Part shown: piece by piece, positions 1-5,019 of the stretch
Layout of the letters: the number at the start of each line of letters is the position of its first letter
Position numbering within the stretch: position 1 is the first letter of the stretch
Assembly: GCA_964608595.1 (NCBI GenBank)
Contig: CAZSOU010000103.1
Span: 1 to 8,760, forward strand
Source of the DNA: Oleiagrimonas sp964608595
GTDB lineage: Bacteria; Pseudomonadota; Gammaproteobacteria; Xanthomonadales; Rhodanobacteraceae
DNA length: 8,760 nucleotides
Direction: 5' to 3'
Translations under genes and position numbers: made by a program
Notes under the pieces: model-generated
Seen by the model: the letters and a program-made list of their open reading frames with translations, nothing else
The model's database searches: none
Told to the model about the DNA's origin: nothing

Positions 1-1
1 A

Positions 2-58
2 GCCTAACCAATCATTCGAGGCGGACGGCTTCGCCGCCGCTCAATTCCAGCGTTATGT
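2..58 (+). repeat. attC site 1 (end of the cassette entering from the left)
   Basis: R'' GCCTAAC at 2-8 and R' GTTATGT at 52-58 flank an imperfect palindrome of about 57 bp. The inner arms GCGG-A-CGGC and GCCGCCGC fold with one unpaired A (T on the recombinogenic bottom strand) around a short TTC loop. It is one of the two shortest sites in the window. R'' belongs to the preceding, unseen cassette, whose 5' end should therefore read GTTAGGC; R' belongs to cassette 1. Confidence 0.93.
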
Positions 59-77
59 TGCATAGGGGGCAGCGCGG

Positions 78-500
78 ATGACCGTAGCGATATTCTCGTT
101 CCTTGGGGTCATCATTGGCGCCGTTCTCCAGTATTTTTTCTCACGCCACCTCGATCAGCAGCGGGCTCGCCGCGACGCTCGCACCAAGGCCTACACAGAC
201 TATCTTCGCTGCGTCAGCGAGCACGCCAATCCAGCGCAGTTTCTGGAGTCCTCCGATGGCCACGAACTTGGCGCAAGAACAGCAGACGCAAAGTGTCGTA
301 TTTGCTTGTACGGGTCCTCACCTACCGTCGCAGCTTTCGCCAAGTTCGAGAGGCTCGGCGCCACCATGCGGTCCGCGGAGCAAAGGGCAGCCTTTACACA
401 TATGGTTGCGGTCATGCGCAAAGATTCGTCAGGCACAACAGACGTGGCATCCGGCGATCTCCAAATCGTTCTCCTTGGTACAGGTCGCGATGCAACATAA
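78..500 (+). CDS. Cassette 1: small protein with an N-terminal membrane anchor, function unknown
   Basis: This 140-residue product starts at ATG 78, behind an AGGGGG ribosome-binding run at 64-69. Residues 4-21 form one hydrophobic segment (FSFLGVIIGAVLQYFF). A strongly charged, probably helical stretch follows (RHLDQQRARRDARTKAY), so the likely layout is a single membrane anchor with a cytoplasmic helical domain. Cysteines occur near residues 44, 73 and 76. The TAA stop at 498-500 lies inside the R'' of attC 2, so the last codon abuts the recombination site. The sequence looks like a recurrent integron-cassette family that I recall only as hypothetical. I can assign no function, and a defence or stress role would be a guess. 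Confidence 0.85.
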   Translation: MTVAIFSFLGVIIGAVLQYFFSRHLDQQRARRDARTKAYTDYLRCVSEHANPAQFLESSDGHELGARTADAKCRICLYGSSPTVAAFAKFERLGATMRSAEQRAAFTHMVAVMRKDSSGTTDVASGDLQIVLLGTGRDAT

Positions 501-557
501 CCATTCGTCCAAGCGGACGCGCGAAAAGCCGCGCGCCGCTTAACTCAAGCGTTAGTG
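495..557 (+). repeat. attC site 2
   Basis: R'' ACATAAC at 495-501 (end of cassette 1) and R' GTTAGTG at 551-557 (start of cassette 2). The inner arms AAGCGG-A-CGCGCG and CGCGCGCCGCTT form a perfect 12-bp stem with one bulged A and an AAAAGC loop. The 51 bases 505-555 are identical to 8667-8717 of attC 12. The stop codon of the cassette 1 gene lies within R''. Confidence 0.95.
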
Positions 558-561
558 TGTT

Positions 562-567
562 GGAGGA
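562..567 (+). promoter_or_regulatory. Ribosome-binding site that fixes the cassette 2 start
   Basis: GGAGGA lies five bases before GTG 573. An in-frame GTG also occurs at 555, but it sits inside the R' of attC 2 with no Shine-Dalgarno sequence in front. The 573 start also places a clean signal peptide at the N-terminus. Confidence 0.75.
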
Positions 568-572
568 AGCCT

Positions 573-1046
573 GTGGCAAGTACACAGATATTGAAGGGCT
601 TCGTCGTAGCAGCGATTTTGTTCCTTGCTGTGCCTGCAAGTGCGCTTGAACCTTTCCCGCCTCCAACGGTAACGAGCTTGGCAGGTGTATGGGTTGGTCC
701 AGGCGCTCAAGGCGCGTACTTTCGCCTCGAATTGAACAAGCAAGGTCACGGCCTGCTCGTTATCCAAAGTGTTTTCGGTAACTCCATCACGTACTACAAA
801 GTGAAAGGCGTAGTTCTCAATGGTTACTACAAGTGTTCCTTCAAACTAGTCCCTGTGCGCAGCGCAAATCCAACCGTGAGTTTACATGGCATCTGCAAAG
901 GCGACATGCATCTCGTTCGCAGTGGCACAAATCCTGACAATGGTTACAAATGGCAATATAAGGCCACCCTTCAGCGGGAAAAACCGCTGTTACGTCGGCT
1001 TCACGCAGTCAAACAAGCTAGCAAGAGGTTTCGTGCCACACACTAA
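573..1046 (+). CDS. Cassette 2: secreted protein, lipocalin-like beta-rich domain possible
   Basis: Starting at GTG 573 gives 157 residues. Residues 1-24 form a signal peptide (one Lys, hydrophobic core GFVVAAILFLAV, then PASA before Leu25), so the product should be exported to the periplasm or beyond. The mature part begins with a Pro-rich stretch, then a GVW motif near residues 38-40 and alternating hydrophobic strands. Two cysteines (88 and 108) could form a disulfide. The C-terminal 25 residues are basic and probably unstructured. The GxW near the start recalls lipocalin-type barrels, but this is only a resemblance. The TAA stop at 1044-1046 lies in the R'' of attC 3. Function unknown. 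Confidence 0.8.
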   Translation: MASTQILKGFVVAAILFLAVPASALEPFPPPTVTSLAGVWVGPGAQGAYFRLELNKQGHGLLVIQSVFGNSITYYKVKGVVLNGYYKCSFKLVPVRSANPTVSLHGICKGDMHLVRSGTNPDNGYKWQYKATLQREKPLLRRLHAVKQASKRFRATH

Positions 1047-1112
1047 CAGTTCATTCAAGCCGACCGCCAAACCGCTACGCGGTTCGTCGGCGGCTTAATT
1101 CAAGCGTTAGAA
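1041..1112 (+). repeat. attC site 3
   Basis: R'' CACTAAC at 1041-1047 and R' GTTAGAA at 1106-1112, about 72 bp, with long arms around a central CCGCTACGCGG. The core from TTCATTCAAGCC to GGCTTAATTCA is nearly identical to attC 10, with only a few single-base differences. The last position of R' departs from the RRRY consensus, but it matches the R'' (TTCTAAC) at the far end of cassette 3. Confidence 0.94.
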
Positions 1113-1133
1113 CAGGAAGGGGGAACTTGCGGC

Positions 1134-1892
1134 ATGGCAATGAAGAAGTGCAAGGAGTGCGGGACAGCGGTCAGTAGCAAGGCCGAGTCGTGTCCAAGTT
1201 GTGGGGCGCGCCTCAAGGCCAAACCAATGGGCTGTGGTAGCGTCATCGGATTCATCATCCTTGCAATTATCATTCTGGCGGCCGTCGGTAGCTTTCTTGG
1301 TGGCAACGGCGAGTCGGGTTCAGCCAGCACAGCCACAAATGCGCGAACCGTTGCAGCTACCACACCGAAACCTAATCACGGAAACGCTTCAAATACTGCG
1401 CACAAAAATCGTAAACCAACGTCGCAGCCTGTAAGTTCAATTTCAAATCAGACAGCATGGTCTGTGCATTCGTTCAAAGCTGAGATGGACGGGCACAAAA
1501 TTTGGAACGCAACTACTGATGAAGTTAAGGCGTACGGTCAACTGACATGGCCGTCTAACAATGTCACTGCGCATCTTACGGTTGGCAAGGATCACGGCAA
1601 GATATTTGCTGTTTTTGTGTTCTCGCATGCTCCAAATCTCGTGGGCGGCCAGATCCAGCATGGATACACTATCTACAAATTCCCAATCTCATTCGACGGC
1701 CACAAAACACAACTTACCATCACCCAAAAGTGGGGTGCCCCGGACTTGTATGTGTCATACCCAAGTTGGTTTATTAAAAAGGTAGAGTCGTCTAAGGTTG
1801 TGAAAATTCGCATGCCCTGGTATCACCAAGCAGCAATGTACTTCAAATTCAATGTGGCAGGGCTCCGCTCTGCCATACAAAAATTCAAGTAG
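1134..1892 (+). CDS. Cassette 3: zinc-ribbon protein with one transmembrane helix and an extracytoplasmic domain
   Basis: The 252-residue product starts at ATG 1134 behind GGAAGGGGG at 1115-1123; a second in-frame ATG two codons later (1140) is also possible. Cys6-x2-Cys9 and Cys20-x2-Cys23 form a zinc-ribbon of the kind found at the N-terminus of many small membrane proteins. One transmembrane helix follows at about residues 35-55. Residues 58-110 are a low-complexity Ser/Thr/Asn/Ala linker. The C-terminal domain (about 113-252) is rich in aromatic residues and beta-prone, and ends in a FKFNVAGLRSAI segment. Topology is inferred as ribbon inside, C-terminal domain in the periplasm. Such proteins may sense or bind envelope components, but no specific role is shown. 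The stop lies 23 bases before R'' of attC 4. Confidence 0.88.
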   Translation: MAMKKCKECGTAVSSKAESCPSCGARLKAKPMGCGSVIGFIILAIIILAAVGSFLGGNGESGSASTATNARTVAATTPKPNHGNASNTAHKNRKPTSQPVSSISNQTAWSVHSFKAEMDGHKIWNATTDEVKAYGQLTWPSNNVTAHLTVGKDHGKIFAVFVFSHAPNLVGGQIQHGYTIYKFPISFDGHKTQLTITQKWGAPDLYVSYPSWFIKKVESSKVVKIRMPWYHQAAMYFKFNVAGLRSAIQKFK

Positions 1893-1915
1893 CTGGGTCG
1901 CATGGGTAGCACCTG

Positions 1916-1987
1916 TTCTAACAAGTCATTCCAGCCGACCGCCATCCCGCTACGCGGGCTGTCGGCGGCTGAATTCCGGCGTTATGT
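1916..1987 (+). repeat. attC site 4
   Basis: R'' TTCTAAC at 1916-1922 and R' GTTATGT at 1981-1987, about 72 bp. The arms CAGCCGACCGCCATCCCGC and GCGGGCTGTCGGCGGCTG fold around a TAC tip. The arms closely resemble those of attC 6. R'' and the four bases before it (CCTG) complement the first eleven bases of cassette 3. Confidence 0.94.
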
Positions 1988-2002
1988 GTCCAAGGGGGTT
2001 CC

Positions 2003-2827
2003 GTGAAGTTTAGTCAGCGAATGGGCTTGGTGCCTGTGGGCGACGTCGTGCAGACAGAGGGAATGAGCGACGCACTCAGAAACTCGTTGTGGAACGTGCT
2101 CGATGAGCGGTTTTGGAGCCGCGACGGGTTTCTCACCTCTGGTTACGGCGGGCTTGGTGAAATTGACGGCTTCAGTCGTAACATATGGGCTAATTACCTA
2201 AAAATACGATTAGACTCGCGACCGGAATATGGTTTCCAAATCGTTGACAAGCTACGCGTATACTTTTTCAACTCTAAATGGTACGAGGTCTATGATTTCA
2301 TCGAGTTCATATTCCAGTCGTACAATGTGCCCAGACTTGTTGCGTCGGTGAACCATATACTCGAACGGGAGTTAGCCGGGTTTCGCGTCATAGATTCGAT
2401 CGTCACGCCAATCACCAGCCAAGAACAGCAAGCGGCTGTGGAGCAAGCGCTGGCACCTGGCCCGTTTGCCGGCGTGGAGGTTCACCTGCGGCAAGCCTTA
2501 CAGCACCTTTCCAACCGCAAGAACCCGGACTATCGAAACTCTATCAAGGAGTCTATATCTGCCGTTGAGAGTATCGTCTGTGAACTTAGCGGAAACCCGA
2601 AAGCGAGCCTTGTTGACGGTTTAAAGGTACTGGAACGCTCTGGTGAACTACATGGAGCACTTAAAAATGGCTTTTCTTCTCTGTACGGTTACACCAGCGA
2701 TGCCAATGGCATCCGCCACGCATTGCTCGACGAGGCGCATGTGGATGCAGCCGACGCAATGTTTTTCCTTGTATCCTGTGCGTCGTTCGTCAACTACCTT
2801 AAGGCCAAGCAGGCGAAGGCCACATAA
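2003..2827 (+). CDS. Cassette 4: AbiJ-like (AbiJ N-terminal domain 4 type) predicted abortive-infection protein
   Basis: This 274-residue product starts at GTG 2003, preceded by AAGGGGG at 1992-1998. The N-terminus has the pattern FSQRMGLVPV...ALRNSLWNVL that I associate with the AbiJ_NTD4 group of proteins. The C-terminal half (about residues 175-265) contains DYRNSIKESISAVESI, then LHGALKNGFSSLYGYTSD, then GIRHALLDEAH and FLVSCASFVNYL. This is a conserved helical block often paired with that N-terminus and related by some authors to HEPN-type domains. Arg238-His239 lie where a HEPN-like motif would be, but the classic RxxxxH spacing is not clear. No signal peptide or membrane helix is present, so the protein is cytoplasmic. 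TAA 2825-2827 falls in R'' of attC 5. The family assignment is from recall of patterns; a defence role is inferred from AbiJ. Confidence 0.75.
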   Translation: MKFSQRMGLVPVGDVVQTEGMSDALRNSLWNVLDERFWSRDGFLTSGYGGLGEIDGFSRNIWANYLKIRLDSRPEYGFQIVDKLRVYFFNSKWYEVYDFIEFIFQSYNVPRLVASVNHILERELAGFRVIDSIVTPITSQEQQAAVEQALAPGPFAGVEVHLRQALQHLSNRKNPDYRNSIKESISAVESIVCELSGNPKASLVDGLKVLERSGELHGALKNGFSSLYGYTSDANGIRHALLDEAHVDAADAMFFLVSCASFVNYLKAKQAKAT

Positions 2828-2890
2828 CAGTTCGGTCAACTCGGACACTCGGCCCGTTGGGCCTCGTGCCGGTTACCTCAAGCGTTAGGC
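2822..2890 (+). repeat. attC site 5 (divergent core)
   Basis: R'' ACATAAC at 2822-2828 and R' GTTAGGC at 2884-2890, about 69 bp. The outer arms CGGTCAACTCGG and GCCGGTTACCTC resemble those of attC 11 and differ from the other ten sites. The centre is GGCCCGTTGGGCC rather than the usual CGCTACGCG. The stop codon of the cassette 4 gene lies in R''. Confidence 0.92.
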
Positions 2891-2896
2891 ATCGAA

Positions 2897-3538
2897 ATGA
2901 AGCGTATCGCGAAAACAATCATCGCTGCCATGCTCTGTTGGAGTGCAATTGCGTCTGGCGAAGTCCCCTGCACTGGCCAGCAATTTGGCCAGCACGCGAC
3001 GCATACGTGTGACCGGGCGGCCAGGCAGTGCGGCATGAGGCGCGCCTACATTCCGCCCGAGGTACTTAAAATACGGGCTGGCGCGGTGCTAGGCGGGTTT
3101 GGCTTCATTGGCCATGGCCCCGCAACGTGGCTGGCCGTAGACATCGACAACGAGCGGGCCATTGATGTGCAGCGCTATTGTGGCTCAAATACTGCGTACG
3201 TGCCGCAATTCAGGTCCCAGAGCTCAAGCAACTACACCAAAACCGTGAGGCTGCCTAACGGCACGCATTGCGTGGATCACGTACGCATTCGTCAATTAAG
3301 TGACCACCAAGTAGCGACACTCGCTTGCGTCGTAAACCCGCTGTGGTCGGCCAGCATAAAACCGTACGAAAACTGGGGTGTCACCGATACTGGCTCACAG
3401 TTTTTCCTGCTCTTGCCAAGATCCGCACGGTACGAACAAATAGCAGGGGTTTTCACGGGTCCTATCGCAGCGTTTGGTGCCGCCGTAGAAAAATACTTCA
3501 GCAAAGCGGGAATGGGCGCACACGATGGTTCGCCATAG
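2897..3538 (+). CDS. Cassette 5: secreted cysteine-containing protein, function unknown
   Basis: The 213-residue product begins at ATG 2897, only six bases after R' of attC 5. The sole Shine-Dalgarno candidate is the TTAGG of R' itself (2885-2889), eight bases upstream. Residues 1-21 form a signal peptide (KRIAK, hydrophobic IIAAMLCW, then AIASG). Cys14 lies in the hydrophobic core and does not fit a lipobox. The mature chain holds six cysteines (25, 38, 45 and three further ones in YCGSN, HCVDH and LACVV), an even number that fits disulfides in the periplasm. The middle has Gly-rich beta-like segments (GAVLGGFGFIGHG). No family recognised; an envelope or extracellular location is inferred from the leader. 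Confidence 0.83.
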   Translation: MKRIAKTIIAAMLCWSAIASGEVPCTGQQFGQHATHTCDRAARQCGMRRAYIPPEVLKIRAGAVLGGFGFIGHGPATWLAVDIDNERAIDVQRYCGSNTAYVPQFRSQSSSNYTKTVRLPNGTHCVDHVRIRQLSDHQVATLACVVNPLWSASIKPYENWGVTDTGSQFFLLLPRSARYEQIAGVFTGPIAAFGAAVEKYFSKAGMGAHDGSP

Positions 3539-3568
3539 CATTGCATTTTGGTACTTCATGGTGTCGCT

Positions 3569-3640
3569 GCCTAACATTTCGCTGCAGCTGACCGTCATCC
3601 CGCTACGCGGGCTGCCGGCGGCTGAGCTCAGGCGTTAGGC
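3569..3640 (+). repeat. attC site 6
   Basis: R'' GCCTAAC at 3569-3575 and R' GTTAGGC at 3634-3640, about 72 bp. The core CATCCCGCTACGCGGGCTG matches that of attC 4. The left arm (GCAGCTGACCGTC) and right arm (GCCGGCGGCTGAGCTC) differ from attC 4 at several positions. It lies 30 bases after the cassette 5 stop. Confidence 0.94.
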
Positions 3641-3665
3641 GCAATAGGCGAGAGGAGACAGTGAC

Positions 3666-4025
3666 ATGACGAGAAAGTATTGGCTCAACCTTGGCCCGAG
3701 CCTGCTCGTTGGCCTCGGCATTATTGTTGGGACCCTCGTAGCAAAGGTTGCGGCTGGGTTCGGATGGTGGGTCATGGCAGGGCCCGTGCTGCTGGCAGCC
3801 GCGGTCGTGTGCGCTGATTTGGTCGAAGCCCGGCTGAAGGGTAAACGCTCGGCCCCATCTTATGGTGCATTGATGATAGCAGGCTCATTCTTAGCGGCAG
3901 GGTTTATCGTGACACTGCGCGATCCCAGTTTGGTCAAGCTGCTCATTCCGGTCATTGGCCCGGCTGCATGGATCACAATCCTGCTGCGCTTCGATATCGA
4001 ACACAAGGCGTGCAAGTGGATCTAA
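3666..4025 (+). CDS. Cassette 6, first gene: small polytopic membrane protein
   Basis: This 119-residue product starts at ATG 3666, behind GAGGAG at 3652-3657. Hydrophobic segments lie at about residues 9-31, 34-52, 66-84 and 89-107, giving probably four transmembrane helices with a charged loop (EARLKGKRSAPS) between the second pair. Both termini are short and mildly basic. It is followed after 24 bases by a rhodanese gene in the same cassette, so the two are probably co-transcribed. A membrane protein next to a rhodanese could suggest sulfur-compound handling, but nothing in this sequence shows it. No family recognised. Confidence 0.83.
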   Translation: MTRKYWLNLGPSLLVGLGIIVGTLVAKVAAGFGWWVMAGPVLLAAAVVCADLVEARLKGKRSAPSYGALMIAGSFLAAGFIVTLRDPSLVKLLIPVIGPAAWITILLRFDIEHKACKWI

Positions 4026-4049
4026 ACCTCAACCACTAGGAGCAAGACC

Positions 4050-4394
4050 ATGTTTGCCAGACTCATGGGCCTGAAAACCGTCTCACCCGATAGGCTGCAT
4101 CAAATGGTGCAGACACCCGAGCCTGTTACCGTCGTCGACGTCAATTCGCGTAGCAGCTGGATGAATGCTCGCGTTCCCGGTGCAGCGAACCTTGACCCCG
4201 CTGACTACAAAGAAAGTGACCTCCCATCGGACAAGGATGCTGTTCTGGTGTTCTATTGTTCCAATCCCATGTGCAGGAAAGCGCCCGGTGCCGCTCGCCG
4301 AGCCAAGAAGATGGGCTACAGCAATGTTCATGTCATGTCGGCGGGCATCAGCGGTTGGCTCGCTGCGAAGCTACCCACAGAGTCTGGAGGGTGA
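4050..4394 (+). CDS. Cassette 6, second gene: single-domain rhodanese (sulfurtransferase)
   Basis: The 114-residue product starts at ATG 4050, with AGGAG eight bases upstream. The whole length fits one rhodanese domain. A VVDVNSRSSW...RVPGAANLD segment (residues 28-49) matches the conserved first rhodanese motif. VLVFYCSNPMCR (65-76) is the active loop, with catalytic Cys70 followed by five residues and Arg76. MSAGISGWLAAKLP (96-109) matches the conserved C-terminal GW segment. Such proteins form a persulfide on the cysteine and pass sulfur to acceptors such as cyanide or cellular thiols. No signal peptide is present, so it is cytoplasmic. The second Cys75 in the loop is unusual and might form a disulfide or polysulfide with Cys70. 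The physiological acceptor is unknown. Confidence 0.92.
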   Translation: MFARLMGLKTVSPDRLHQMVQTPEPVTVVDVNSRSSWMNARVPGAANLDPADYKESDLPSDKDAVLVFYCSNPMCRKAPGAARRAKKMGYSNVHVMSAGISGWLAAKLPTESGG

Positions 4395-4400
4395 GATCGC

Positions 4401-4458
4401 GCCTAACAATTCATTGCAGCGGACGCGCTACGCGCGCCGCTGAATTCAAGCGTTAGGC
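4401..4458 (+). repeat. attC site 7
   Basis: R'' GCCTAAC at 4401-4407 and R' GTTAGGC at 4452-4458. At about 58 bp it is one of the short sites. The arms GCAGCGGACGCGC and GCGCGCCGCTGAATTC meet around TAC. R'' plus the bases before it (GATCGC) complement the start of cassette 6 across both of its genes, so the two genes form a single cassette. Confidence 0.95.
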
Positions 4459-4909
4459 AACCTCACGCTGAATGGCTTGGGTTTGGTTCAAGGCCATTTC
4501 CGGGTTACGCCTTATTTGGTCTTTCCTTCGGCAAGTCCGGGTTGGGCCTGCTTGCTTCACGTTCTCGGGCTTCGGTGGCCGTGCGGCATGCAGATGCGGT
4601 TTGGCCTTCCAGTCATTTGGCCCGCAGGGGTTGCGTTTGTTGGCTTCGGCCACAAGAGCAGGTTTCGGCAAGCACTACGCGAGCCTGCAGGTGAAGGTGT
4701 CATGTGGCGTGTTGCCTTGCGGCGGTGGGCGCGGGTTGGGTTCAAGCCAGGGCACAAGCTGTAGGCCGCGCAGTGCGTGTCAACGTTCGGCTTGAGGTGC
4801 GCCGGTTGTTTGCCGTGCCTGCAGGCGGTTTGGTTTTGTAGTTGTTGCCGGCAAGTGGCGGGTGCGGCAGTATGGTTTTGGCGGGCAACGTCGCTAGGTC
4901 AGGGCGGTT
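4459..4909 (+). other. Body of cassette 7: no supported gene; A-poor, T/G-rich strand
   Basis: These 451 bases sit between two attC sites that match each other as cassette ends (11 consecutive bases complementary), so this is a true mobile cassette. Open frames exist on both strands (for example + 4472-4795 and - 4453-4671), but none has a good ribosome-binding site, they overlap each other, and their translations are low-complexity mixtures rich in Trp, Cys, Arg and Gly or Pro. Base use is strongly skewed: line 4501-4560 has 5 A against 21 T, and 4801-4860 has 4 A against 20 T. Two perfect 10-base palindromes lie at 4817-4826 (GCCTGCAGGC) and 4845-4854 (TTGCCGGCAA). It may be a non-coding RNA or regulatory cassette, or decayed. 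Confidence 0.7.
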
Positions 4910-4981
4910 GCCTAACAAGTCAGTCAAGCGGACCGTCAACCCGCTACGCGGGTCGCCGGCCGCTTACTTCCAGCGTTGGGC
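4910..4981 (+). repeat. attC site 8
   Basis: R'' GCCTAAC at 4910-4916 and R' GTTGGGC at 4975-4981, about 72 bp, with central ACCCGCTACGCGGGT. Together with attC 9 it has the GTTGGGC form of R', because cassettes 8 and 9 both begin TTGGGC. Confidence 0.94.
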
Positions 4982-5007
4982 GACCAAGCACACTAACTCG
5001 CAAGGGC

Positions 5008-5012
5008 AGGAA
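5008..5012 (+). promoter_or_regulatory. Ribosome-binding site that fixes the cassette 8 start
   Basis: AGGAA lies seven bases before ATG 5020. The reading frame stays open back to 4777, but that extension runs through attC 8 into cassette 7 and so belongs to another mobile unit. The first ATG inside cassette 8 in this frame is at 5020. Confidence 0.75.
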
Positions 5013-5019
5013 CGGTGGG

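Noticed and set aside
103..543. Forward frame of 146 residues overlapping the cassette 1 gene
   Set aside because: No ribosome-binding site, composition typical of an off-frame translation, and its tail is simply attC 2 read in frame.
2936..2942. Lipoprotein signal in the cassette 5 leader (Cys14)
   Set aside because: The residues before Cys14 are Ala-Met-Leu, which do not fit a lipobox, and the hydrophobic core continues after it.
4472..4795. Forward frame of 107 residues in cassette 7
   Set aside because: No Shine-Dalgarno run before ATG 4472, an overlapping rival frame from 4477, and a low-complexity translation. Kept only as a faint possibility.
4777..5019. N-terminal extension of the ATPase frame back to 4777
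   Set aside because: It runs through attC 8 into cassette 7, has no ribosome-binding site, and ATG 5020 with AGGAA upstream is the first start inside cassette 8.
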